A stretch of DNA of 64,000 bases from Onthophagus taurus (lineage: Eukaryota > Arthropoda > Insecta > Coleoptera > Scarabaeidae): assembly GCF_036711975.1 (NCBI RefSeq), contig NC_091966.1, positions 3,727,501 through 3,791,500 of the forward strand, given 5' to 3'. Shown here one piece after another: positions 45,480 through 57,100 of the stretch. The notes under the pieces are model-generated. The model was not told the origin of the DNA. It saw only the letters and a list, made by a program, of their open reading frames with translations, and made no database searches. A program made the translations under genes and the position numbers. Numbering within the stretch: the stretch's first letter is position 1; every line of letters starts with the position of its first letter.

Positions 45480-46540
45480 CTGTTAACATACATCATCACA
45501 AACTTTAAAATAAATTAATAATTATTTGAAATATACACAATTATGTATCTACTATTATTATCAGACCTTGTTCTAGAATGTATATTATAAGTCAAGAAGG
45601 TCAGTGTTCGTTGAAACGTTTTACAAAATTATGCTCCAAAAAGCGGACGTTTAAATTATTTAATCCATTTAATTTAAACGGATTAAATTCTTAGCGAAGG
45701 CTTTCCTGGTTTATAAAAAGTATGTTTTATATAAATATGCTAAAAAAATCCTTTATTTACTCATAAAAAAAACACGTGACAAAACTGAATATGTTGTGTA
45801 ATTGTAAAACAATACGCTATCTCCTTCCGGTTTTTGTACGCGATAACGATATTGGAATTTAAATAACGCGTACGTAAATTAGGAATGGAATTCATCGAAT
45901 TAATTGTGAAATGTTTGTTTTTGGTCGATATTAAATTACTTAATTTAAAAAAAAGATAAATAAAAAGTTTAAACTTTCTATTTCTTTATGCCAACATCGT
46001 TAATCTGTAGACACGAGAGCCGGTTTAAGGCACGTGCTATTTTCACTTCGGTCGGATACATTAAGACCCCCTTTGGTTTATACAATCCGACGCCCACTCT
46101 GTAAATAACTGGAATGTTTTGGTTTTAATAAGTTTTCTTTGAAATTTAAGCTCTGTATTGGTTTAAATTTTACATTTTTGAACACAAATAGAACTCAATA
46201 CGAAGGAAAGAAAGTCATGCAAGAGTCTAGCGAGATTTAAAATATAATCAAAAAAGTGCAGAAGAAAACAAGTAAATAACATAAGAGGATAGCTAGGTAT
46301 AAGGTAATTCTTTAGATGCTACCTGCCAGCCTGATGTGGAAATAACGACGGACGCATACTGAGATGCCCTAAATACCCGACAAGTTCGACAATTCATTCT
46401 GGATTGTGGCCCACATCAAAAGTCTCTTCTATACAGATGGACGTTTATGCCCGTGTTGATTTTGCACATCCAAAAACGTACAAAATCCGCAGTTTTGCTT
46501 AGTGTCTGAACGATGTCCAAGGAAGTGGTTGACTTAGCGT
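45480..46540. other. Unassigned DNA between Tc1 and PIF/Harbinger remnants
   Basis: No exon, inverted repeat or tandem repeat stands out. The part 46000-46120 is somewhat GC-richer. It is presumably intron of the PLC-gamma gene if the non-coding exon at 43790-44024 is real. Confidence 0.25.
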
Positions 46541-46563
46541 TAGCAGCAGTGGCGTGAGCTAAT

Positions 46564-48296
46564 GTGCTCAAAATGAAGAATAAAAAAAATAAAACCCGCT
46601 GCGTGTGGTGTAAAAATTGGCTTCTGCAACGGCAAACGTTTTCTCATATTAACCTATTGGCAGAACTGACAATAGAACCGGATGATTGGCGTAATTATCT
46701 TAGGATGGACGAAGATACTTATTCGGTACTGTTGAAGATTGTTCTCCATTGATACATCAAAATACAATTATGAGACCGGCAATAAGTGTACACGAACGAT
46801 TAACTGCAACCCTAAGATATTTAGCGACTAGACGAAACTACCAAGATTTGAAATTTACCACTGCCATATCTGCACAATCCTTATGTACAATAATTCCGGA
46901 AACATATGAAGTTATATATGAAGTGCTGCATAAAGAATACATGAAGGTAAAAAAAACTTTTGTTTTAGAAAGTAACAGAAGCATGATTGCGTATTAAAAA
47001 AATATATATATTAATTGTTCATACAAATCATGTGGGACTATACCCAGAAAAAATGCATTGCAGTCGTATTATGCCGAAGATTCAAAAGGAAACTGATAAG
47101 TTAAGTTATTTGTTGCTAATTGGTTCAAATCGTGATGATTAAAGGTGTTGCTGCGTCCTGTTGGCTGGATGATTTTTGTTATAATTTTCGTATTTTCGGA
47201 AACTTTTCCAAGTTCTGCTTGGAATAATAGGTCATTTATTAGTTTTTCCATATAAATCTTGGTCTCTGCTGGCAATTTCCGAAATTTCGAAAACTCGTAG
47301 TCACCAGGATTATTCAATCTTGCATTAACAACATTCAAAATTTGATCAGCTTTGTCTACAACTGAGGTAGAATTTCTTTTCTTAAATCTCTTTTTGGCCG
47401 ATGAATGATGCATTGCTTTATTTGGTGGTACTGATAATGCTGATGAAGGTCGGGTGCTGTCACCACTACTTGTAGATGGAGGTGAAAGCAAATCCACATC
47501 CAAATGACTTTCATCGTGTGGCTGTAACAACAAAACAATTTATAACCAACATGTATCATTTTCAGTTCCCTAGAACGGAAGAGGAATGGACAACTATTGC
47601 TGAAGACTTTGAGAAACGTTGGAATTTTCCTAATTGCGGGGGGTGGTAAATGGTAAACACGTTGAAATAATACCACCACCAGGTAGCGGAGCATATTATT
47701 ATAATTACAAGGGCTACAACAGTTTAGTTCTTATGGCCATATGTATATGTGTGTATATGCCATATGTGTTATAAGAAACTGAAAAACGGAACTTTGCATC
47801 TACCAGACTCAGTAAATCCACAGAACAGTCAAAGACAACTGCCATTCGTTTTCATTGGCGATGAAGCATTTGCATTACGTTCTGATTTCCTAAAGCCCTA
47901 TGGCCAGAAAGATCTTAATCATGACAACAAAATTTTTAATTACCGATTGGCATGGGCACTAGGTAAAATTGAAAATACATTTGGCATATTAGCAGCACGA
48001 TTTCAAATCTTTTACACTCCTATCCGGTTACGCTTAGAATCAATAAACAAAGTGGTACTGGCTTGCTGTGTACTTCATAATTTTTTAAAACGAAGCTGCC
48101 CTAACATATACACACCACCTGATACTGATTTCAAAAAAGAAAATTTGCAGTCAGGTCTGAAAGCTAATCCAAGTCACCTTGCTCACCTGCAACGTAGCCA
48201 TGGTAGAAACTTTGGCAGTGAAGCAAAGCAAGCGCAACAATTATTTATGTATTTTAATGTAGAAGGAGTTGTATCATGGCAAGAGCGAATGATATA
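46564..48296 (+). pseudogene. PIF/Harbinger transposase, broken
   Basis: Plus strand. The first part 46564-46946 encodes RMDEDTYSVLLKIV, then after a one-base shift near 46749 RPAISVHERLTATLRYLATR and TISAQS-like helices to YMK at a GTAAAA donor (46947). After an acceptor TTTTCAG (47563-47565) the DDE part resumes: FPRTEEEWTTIAEDFEKRWN, FPNCGG, a shift, PPPGSGAYYYNYKGYNS-like residues. From 47749 come LPFVFIGDEAFALRSDFLKP, WALGKIENTFGILAARFQIF and ACCVLHNFLK. It lacks continuity in three places and is dead. Confidence 0.8.
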
Positions 48297-48671
48297 GTGA
48301 CAGCAACAGTCTGCGTACGTCATTAAATAATTTTATTTTCAACAATTAAGGGTTCATTAATAAGGTAAACAACGACTACTTAAAATTTTTTTTTCTTACC
48401 TCTCAGTCTCAGCAACACTATCACCTTCCTCTTCTGGTTCATTACTTTTGTCTGCCAGCACATTATTGTCCTCGTCATCACTAGGGATGTTCGAAGTCGA
48501 CTTTCTAGATTTGTCCTGGTCTCGAAGAAACGAAAGTAGGTCATAGTACCACAGTGAAGGTACATATGTTCCCTACGAAAACCTCCTCGAAGACTGTTGA
48601 TTTTAGTTGTAACTGAAGCTTTGGTCGCGTCTGGCTGAACAACCTGTAGCTTCTTGACCAGCATTTTGTAG
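47069..48671 (-). pseudogene. MADF-type accessory gene of the PIF/Harbinger element, broken
   Basis: Minus strand. 48671 down to 48400 encodes a MADF-like domain (KASVTTKINSLRGGFRRE, shift, then VPSLWYYDLLSFLRDQDKS) and an acidic stretch ending at a GTAAG donor (48399). 47521 down to 47069 follows a TTACAG acceptor and reads SPPSTSSGDSTRPSSALSV, KKRFKKRNSTS, NNPGDYEFSKFRKLPAETKI and a BESS-like end. The frames do not join correctly under the simplest splice, so the gene has decayed. Its two parts alternate with those of the transposase on the other strand. The N-terminus is cut off by the element at 48710. Confidence 0.65.
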
Positions 48672-49140
48672 GCGTCGTTTTTTTTTTATTTTTATCTAAA
48701 TATTCTATACAGCCTGATTCAGAGTAAGCGCCCTATTTTTTTTTAGCCACACTATGGGTACTACTTTCAAAATATTTGGCAGTAATAAGTTTTGGGTCAT
48801 TCTCTACACGATGGTGATGCCACATTTTCAAAATGGCGACTGTCAACTTTTTTTTTTAAATGGAATGCCAAAATTTTTTTTTAATTATTGAGGTCCTAAA
48901 AACATTCTTTATACGATAGTATTTTATTTTTCTTAAAAATTCATTTCTTTCCCAATCAAAAAGCACACATTTTAATCTAGTAGCGCATGAATGTTTTACA
49001 CTCGATGTTATTTTTGTCCAAATATCAAGTAGCGCTAGACACAAAAGAAACAATTAAACTTTATTTTGTAATAAACATCTACTTATTTATTTATTTTGAC
49101 AAAAATAACATCGAGTGTAAAACATTCATGCGCTACTATA

Positions 49141-49535
49141 CTCTGTTTTTAAACCAGGAGGAGTAAACGCGAAAGTCAGATTTACACTAGGAAAAATCAC
49201 CAGAAAATATCACTAGATATTTTGGCGGTAAATTTAAATTAATAATTGTTATTATTTATTTATTTACTTATTATTGTATTTATTTTCGTTTGTTATCGTC
49301 AACACTAAACATACAAATTAACATTGAAGTTATGAGTGTATTTATTTCAAAATATAATAAAGAAGGGTTTAAGAACACAAAATTTACAATAATGACACGA
49401 AACTGTCGAATTGTCAATAACCTAACCTCCAAATTCAAAATTGCCTGTGTGTAAACCTTCCTCGCATTTAACCAATCACGTGCAAGGTCAATCTGGTGAC
49501 AAATTTAAAATACTCCTCCTGGTTTAAAAACAGAG
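49141..49535. mobile_element. 395-bp MITE, copy 1
   Basis: Terminal inverted repeats CTCTGTTTTTAAACCAGGAG and CTCCTGGTTTAAAAACAGAG, about 24 bp, flanked by TA. It is nearly identical to the copy at 50191-50580, in the same orientation. Internal sequence is AT-rich and non-coding. Confidence 0.85.
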
Positions 49536-49540
49536 TATAA

Positions 49541-50090
49541 TTGCCAAAGAAAACTTCAAGGTATAATTAATGTTTGTAAACAAAACTAACCTTACCTAAC
49601 ATTCCTTCACGCTATAATTGACATTACAAAAGAAAACTTCATGCTATAATTGCCATTACTAATTGCCAAAGAAAACTTCATGGTATAATTAATGTTTGTA
49701 AACAAAACTAACCTTACGTCACATTCCTTCACGCTATAATTGACATTACAAAAGAAAACTTCACGCTATAATTGCCATTACTAATTGCCAAAGAATACTT
49801 CATGGTATAATTAATGTTTGTAAACAAAACTAACCTTACCGAACATTCCTTCACGCTATAATTGACATTACAAAAGAAAACTTCACGCTATAATTGCCAT
49901 TACTAATTGCCAAAGAATACTTCATGGTATAATTAATGTTTGTAAACAAAACTAACCTTACCTCACATTCCTTCACGCTATAATTGACATTACAAAGGAA
50001 ACTTCACGCTATAATTGCCATTACAAATTGCCAAAGAATACTTCATGGTATAATTAATGTTTGTAAACAAAACTAACCTTACCTAACATT
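49541..50090. repeat. 122-bp tandem repeat between two MITE copies
   Basis: About 4.4 copies. The landmark TAATGTTTGTAAACAAAACT recurs at about 49567, 49689, 49811, 49934 and 50056. Each unit has a sub-repeat (AAAGAAAACTTCA-GCTATAATTG occurs twice per unit). Confidence 0.85.
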
Positions 50091-50190
50091 CAGCGTCTCA
50101 AGACACAGGGCTAAACCCGAAACTTAAAAATATACAACTTAGCGCTGAATAACAATTAAAACTAGAACTAACACTTGCACTAGAACTATA

Positions 50191-50580
50191 CTCTGTTTTT
50201 AAACCAGGAGGAGTAAACGCGAAAGTCAGATTTACACTGGAAAAAATCACCAGAAAATATCACTAGATATTTTGGCGGTAAATTTAAATTAATAATTATT
50301 ATTTATTTATTTACTTATTATTGTATTTATTTTCGTTTGTTATCGTCAACACTATACATACAAATTAACATTGAAGTTATGAGTATATTTATTTCTAAAT
50401 ATAATAAAAAAGGGTTTAAGAACACAAAATATACAATAATGACACGAAACTGTCGAATTATCAATTACCTAACCTTCAAATTCAAAATTGCCTGTGTGAA
50501 CCTTCCTCGCATTCAACCAATCACGTGCAAGGTCAATCTGGTGACAAATTTAAAATACTCCTCCTGGTTTAAAAACAGAG
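50191..50580. mobile_element. 395-bp MITE family, copy 2
   Basis: Same inverted repeats and TA flanks as copy 1. A few substitutions and small indels separate the two copies, so they arose from recent transposition or by duplication of the block. Confidence 0.85.
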
Positions 50581-50879
50581 TATAGATTAAAATATTAGGT
50601 TCCTTTTGGATGGGGAAAGAAATGAATTTTTAAGAAAAACAAAATACTGTCGTAAAAGGAATGCTTTTAAGATTTCAATAATAAAAAAAAAATTTTGGCA
50701 TTCCATTTAAAAAAAAAGTTGACAGTCGCCATTTTGAAATAATTCGTCCAATTGAAAATATGATATCACCAGCGTGTAGAGAGTGTCCTAAAACATATTA
50801 CTGCCAAATATTTTGAATGTAGTACCCATAGTGTGGCTAAAAAAAAATAAGGCGCTTACTCTGAATCAGGCTGTATAAA

Positions 50880-52140
50880 TATAGTGGTTTTTACATGCCA
50901 CAGACAGGGCAGTTCCTTCTACATTTCAAGGAATTTATGCAGGAAATCACGAGACAGTGTTCTACAATCAGACATTCTACAAAACAAGAAATTTCCGAAT
51001 CAAATTTCACAAACATGGAACTTACCTGGACACTGGACGGTACTGATGAACGTCACATAATTTACATGAACACGTTGAGACTTGAGAGCGAATCCCTACA
51101 GCCGACAGAAATTTTGTGCATCGTTATTTTTGAGTGTGCACTCAAACATGTGACGTTCTTCTGCATACACATTAACGTTTTTGTATGTACGTTTTTAAAT
51201 GCGCATACATATAATGCTCGGTCTCTAGCAACTTTCCACCTTTTGGACACTTTTAGAGCCTCATCGTCAATTCATCGCGCACATTTTTTCTTTCCTGCGG
51301 TTTAGCTATCATGACTTTCTTAATGGCCTCCGAATCTGTTTTGGCCCTGTTCGATGCTTAGTTCATGGTTTTGGCTCAATCTCTACGTCTGCGCTCCGTA
51401 TGTAAGGAGCGGCTTCACTAGCGTCCTGTATATTATTATCTTTGTCCTGCAGGTGAGAGTTCGTGAGCAAGAGTGTCTCTGAAGACTACGAAGACACCTG
51501 TTTGCAATATTGTGTCGTCTGCATTTTCATCCCTGCATTTATTGTTCATAAGAAATTCAAGGAAATCCATGAAATTACGAGGATATCAAATTTTGTCACA
51601 GCGTTAAGGAAGGCGGATCTATTAATACGCCGTTTTAATGCCTAAAGCGTACAAACAGCTGGTGCTTATAGATGTTATGTTTAAGGCTCTTTTTCAGATT
51701 TTGCCGCAATGAGTGATTGCAATGAATTTGGTCGAGAATATTTTGGCGCATCTTTTAAGTGATGAAAACCACGAATGTTACAGAATATTCTTCGCGTTAC
51801 AGTCACTTCGTACCGAATGAATTTTCAATAAGTAAGTTGTCGATTGTCATAACAAAAATCTTCAGGAAATTTTGGTTCTAGATAATAAATTTAATCAGTT
51901 TTTGCACCAGCTGAACAGGTGTGAACGAGTTATCTGCTGTCATGTTTTGATTGACATTTAAATTGGTAATGATAATTTTCATATAGCTTGTGTCTGTTTA
52001 TATCACTTCCATATTAAGCTTATTCAGTAAAAGTATATAATGAATTTCACTTAAAATGCAATATACAAAAATATATTTCCATAGAAACTAGGGCGTACCC
52101 AAGGTTTTTGTATAAAAAGCCTTGGAGCGTACTTACTTAC
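50880..52140. other. Unassigned stretch, no gene supported
   Basis: A 136-codon plus frame at 50895-51305 starts MPQTGQFLLHFKEFMQEITR but shows no known domain, and its second half looks translated by chance. No inverted or tandem repeat was detected. It would be PLC-gamma intron under the long-intron model. Confidence 0.25.
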
Positions 52141-52143
52141 TTT

Positions 52144-53161
52144 GTCCCACATAAAATGCAATATGTTTGAATGTTTCTAGTTCTAGGTATAGTGTTAGTT
52201 CTGGTTTTACACTAGCACTATCACTAGAACTAACACAAGACCTACAACTAGAATCATTCGGGTTTAGCCGTCTTGAGAGACGTGCGGCTAAATCCGAATG
52301 TTTTTAGTTCTTAGTCTAGTGTTAATTCTAGTATTGCTGTAGGACTGTCACTAGAACTAGAATCATTCGGATTTAGCCGTCTTGAGAGACGTGTGGCTAA
52401 ACCCGAATGTTTCTAGTTCTTGGTCTAGTGTTAGTGACAGTGGTAGGTAACGCTAGTTAACAAAAGATATCATTATGTTGCATATTTTTATTGCACTAAA
52501 ACTAGAACTCACACTAGACCTACAACTAGAATCATTCGGGTTTAGCCGTCTTGAGAGACGTGCGGCTAAATCCGAATGTTTCTAGTTGTTGGTCTAGTGT
52601 TAGTTCTAGTATTGCACTAGCACTATCACCAGAACTAACACAAGACGTAGAACAAGAATCATTCACGTTTAGCCGTTTTGAGAGACGTGAGGCTAAATCC
52701 GAATATTTCTAGTTCTTAGTCTAGTATAGCACTAGGACTGTCAGTAGAATTAGAATCATTCGGGTTTAGCCGTTTTGAGAGACGTGCGGCTAAACCCGAA
52801 TGTTTCTAGTTCTTGGTCTAGTGTTAGTGACAGAGGTAAGTAACGCTAGTTAACACAAGATATCATTATGTTGCATATTTTTATTGCACTAAAACTAGAA
52901 CTATCACTAGAACTAATACAAGACCAAGGACTAGAATCATTCGGCTTTAGCCGTCTTGAAAGACGTGCGGCTAAACTCGAATGTTTCTAGTTCTAAGTCT
53001 AGTAGTTTAGTTCTAGTTTTAATTGTTACTCAACGTTAGATTGTGGTATATTTGTATTGAACGAAAATCATAAGGACGTCACCTTTTTCCAAGCAAAACA
53101 TTTCCTTTACAAAACTACCTAATGCCTGTACTATTAAGCTATGTTGCATTTTATGTGGGAC
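52144..53161. mobile_element. ~1-kb terminal-inverted-repeat element made of repeated hairpins
   Basis: The ends GTCCCACATAAAATGCAATA (52144) and the near-complement finishing TTGCATTTTATGTGGGAC (53161) match at 19 of 21 positions. Inside are six copies of a ~46-bp hairpin at about 52255, 52365, 52532, 52660, 52757 and 52938. Each reads ATTCGGGTTTAGCCG, TCTTGAGAGACGTG, CGGCTAAACCCGAAT or close to it. They are separated by CTAGTTCT/AGAACTAG stretches that can also pair. The region 53165-54118 to its right holds nothing recognisable. Confidence 0.75.
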
Positions 53162-54134
53162 AGTGCCAGTGCATAGTAGTTTCGTAACTATGGTTACTGC
53201 ATTCATATATTGCGAGTTATATGAAATTCCCGGTATATAAGATTATATTATAAGATTCTTTGTCAATCAGTTAAATATTGCAGTTATTGAGATATTTCGT
53301 TTCCTTATATTTTTGTGGTTTACACTGTCAAAACATAAACAAAGTTTTCTAGTTTTTACCACAAACCATGATGAACCTCAGTATGTATCACTAAAACTGT
53401 GTAAGAAAATATGGACGAATCATGCGAAAAATTGGATTCTTAAAAATACTATAACGTTGTAATTAATTTGATTTGCTTTAATCATTTAATACCTTCTTAA
53501 TAAAGTTTAAGTTTAACGACGCGTAAGAGAGACATCAAACGCAACTAAATTGTTTATGAAATTAGACGATGTTAATCTGTAATTAAAGCCATCATTAAAA
53601 TTAATGGATTTATCTAACTACTCGTTAGAGTCAGCATCATAAAAATAATAACTTCAAGAATTTTCGAATAGCTATAAACAAGATGTTTTTAACATTACAT
53701 AGATTTTGATGTAGTATCAGATAAACCATATTTTTACAAATGTCAGGTGAAAAATATTACAAATATTGACAATATTAGTGTGTGAACAACTAACAGCAAT
53801 ATCTTGTAGTTAACAACATTCATGTTGACATATGGGGCGATAAATCGTTTGTGGAGAGGTCCAAAAAATCGCGAATTGTCACCGATAAGCTAAAATATAC
53901 ATAGATAAAACCGGCCATTCTCCACGTATTTTTTTTATTTCATATCATCTTTCGTTCTCAATAATCTAAATTAACCTAGATCTTTCAAAAACAATACGTG
54001 ACCAAACGAAAATCATTTTACAACTAACAAAGTAACACAAAATTTCAAACAACACTTATTTCAAAATCTATTTTTGGATGCCTAATTGTTTATCTTTTCA
54101 AACGTGTTTCCTTCGCAGGTTGAGTTTGTAGACG

Positions 54135-57100
54135 ATGTTTCCACGTTACAATGGCCTTTCTCCCGGGATGGGTTACATTCCGGAAATGGAACAAGCAATC
54201 GGTCAACTTGAAAGGGGTACTTTAGTTACTAAATTCTCATGGAGGAAAAAAGCGGAGAAGAAAACTTTATCGATACGAAGAGAAACGAGGGAAATCGTTT
54301 GGTGTCGGACTGTGACCGGTTCGAAACCTTCGTATGAAGGTTCCGTACACCTTAGGGAAATTAAAGAAGTTCGTTTGGGGAAAAATTCAAAAGATTTCGA
54401 GAAATGGCCGGATGATGCAAAAAAATTAGATGATATACAATGTTTTGTGATTTTTTATGGGCAAGAATTTAAATTGAGGGTGCTTAGTTTTGCTGGTAAG
54501 TACAACTTTTTATTGCTACAAATACATTTTTATTTACATTATTTTAAGCTTTTTCTGAACGCGAATGTGAAATATGGAGGGAAGGTTTGAGATATCTCGT
54601 AAAAGACACGATAACGTCTCCGTATCCAATTCGAGTACAAGGTTGGTTACGAAGGGAATTCTACGAAATGGAAAACTCGAGAGAATCGTAAACTTAAAAA
54701 AACCACTTACAATTTACGATTTTTTTATGTTGATTCTATCGATTTTTTTAGGATATCGCTTAAAGAAATCAAAGCATTTCTTCCTAGACTGAACGTAAAA
54801 ATAGCAATTAATAAACTTAGAGAGGCTTTTAATGAAGTGGATACGCGGAAACGAAACGAAATCGGTTTCGACGATTTCACTGTATTTTATCAAAAATTAA
54901 TTTTTAATTTAAATGTACGTTTAAATATATAATTCCTTTTTTGAATTGAGTTAACAATCGTTTTTTTTTTGTAGGAAATAAATGATGTTTTTGATAGGTT
55001 CGATAATTATTCAGAAAATAAACTTCAAGTCACTTTACAGGAGTTTCAACATTTTTTATTACAAGAACAAAAAGATGATTTATCGAATAATGATAGAAAT
55101 TGTTCAACTTTTATTTGTGATTTTTTAAATGTAAGATGAATTTACAGGATGTCCTATATTAATATGAAATGAATTAAGTATTTGGAAATAACAAAGAATA
55201 TACAGTTGGTTAAGTATAGAGTATAATGTATGACCTGAGGATTTGAATTCGAATCTGGAGGACCCAATTTAGTTCATGTCATACAAACGTTTATCGCTTT
55301 TCGACTTTCACGAGACAGTTATTCAATTCATAACGGTATCAAGTTTAATTAAGCCAAGGTTGCTTGCAGCCAAGGCGCCATCTTGATACCATATAGTATA
55401 CAAAAATTAATCACATTTTAACGATATCAAGATTAATTAAGCCGAGGTCGCTTGCGGCCGAGGCATACAACGATACCATATTGACACAAAAACTAACCCC
55501 TTCACAACATATTAAGATTAAATAAGCCGAGGTCGCTTGCGGGCGAGGCAAAACATCGATACCATATTGACATAAAAACTAACCAGTTCACTACGATACG
55601 ATGATTAATTAAGCCGAGGTCGCTTGCGGGCGAGGCATAGCATCGATACCGTATTGACACAAAAACTAACCCATTCATAACGATATTAAGAGTAATTAAA
55701 CCGAGGTCGCTTGCGACCGAGGCATAACATCGATACCATATTGACATAGAAACTGACCAGTTCACTACAACATCAAGATTAATTAAGCCGAGGTTACCTG
55801 CGGGCGAGGCATAGCATCGACACCATATTGATACAAAAACTAACCCAGTCATAACAATATTAAGATTAATTAAACCGAGGTCGCTCGCGACCGAGGCGTA
55901 ACATCGATACCATATTGACATAGAAACTGACCAGTTCACTACAACATCAAGATTAATTAAGCCGAGGTCGCCTGTGGGCGAGGCATAGCATCGATACCAT
56001 ATTGACAAAAAATCTAACCCATTCACAACAATATTAAGATTAATTAAACCGAGGTCGCTTGCGGGCGAGGCATAGTATCAATTCTATATCGAAAAAAAAA
56101 GCTAACCCATTCACAACGATATCAAGAGTAATTAAGCCGAGGTTGCTCGTGGCCGAGGCATAACATCGATACCATATTGACATCAAAACTAACCAGTTCA
56201 CTACGATATCAAGATTAATTAAGCCGAGGTCGCTTGCGGGCGAGGCATAGCATCCATATCATATTGCACAAAAACTAACCCATTCATAACGATATTAAGA
56301 TTAATTAAACCGAGGTCGCTTGCGGCCGAGGCATAACATCGATACCATATTGATATAAAAACTAACCAGTTCACTACGATATCAAGATTAATTAAGCCGA
56401 GGTCGCTTGCGGGCGAGTCATAGCATCGATACCATGTTAACACAAAAACTAACCCATTCATAACAATATTAAGATTAATTAAACCGAGGTCGCTTGCGGC
56501 CGAGGTATCACATCGATGCCATATTGACATAGAAACTAACTAGTTCATTACAATATCAAGATTAATTAAGACGAGGTCGCTTGCGGGCGAGTCATAGCAT
56601 CGATACCATACTGACATAATAGCTAACCAGTTCACTACGTTGTCAAGATTAATTAAGCCGAGGTTGCTTGTGGCCGAGGCGCTACATTGATACCATATTA
56701 AAGATTAAACAAGATGCTACGCTTCGTGTCGGCACCTTTGATATAGGACTGCCATTTTTTATGACCTTGAACTATGGACCTTTAAATTGGAATGGTTTGT
56801 TATTGTCAGGACATTTAAATTGGAATGTCTTCTATCTCTTTTCAATACTAGAGTTTCTCACTCTAGCGTCGCATCTTGTTTACACTTTAATCTTTGACCA
56901 TATCGCATAAAAACTGACCAAATTTTAACGATATCAAGAATAATTAAGCCGAGATCGCTTGCGACCGAGGCATAGTATTGATATTATATTTTATGCAATA
57001 CGGTATCAATGTAGCGCTTCGGTCACGAGCAACCTCAGCTTAATTACTCTTGATATCGTTGTGAATGGGTTAGTTTTTTTTTGATACAGTATTGATACTA

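Larger units (their letters stand above)
48710..50873. mobile_element. Composite non-autonomous element with ~280-bp inverted repeats
   Basis: Tips CAGCCTGATTCAGAGTAAGC (48710) and the complement GCTTACTCTGAATCAGGCTG (ending 50873), flanked by TA on each side. Arms extend to about 48981 and back to about 50584. The middle is filled by a 41-bp-arm hairpin (48978-49138), two copies of a 395-bp MITE and a 122-bp tandem repeat. No transposase is encoded. Confidence 0.8.

Noticed and set aside
50895-51305. 136-codon plus frame
   Set aside because: No recognisable domain or splice context. The second half is cysteine/phenylalanine-rich, as in chance translation.
55502-56530. Minus-strand frames of 174 and 103 codons with repeated WYRCYAS and SDLGLINL motifs
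   Set aside because: They are produced by the 87-bp array, whose length is a multiple of three. The protein repeat follows the DNA repeat exactly, and no start, splice or signal context exists.
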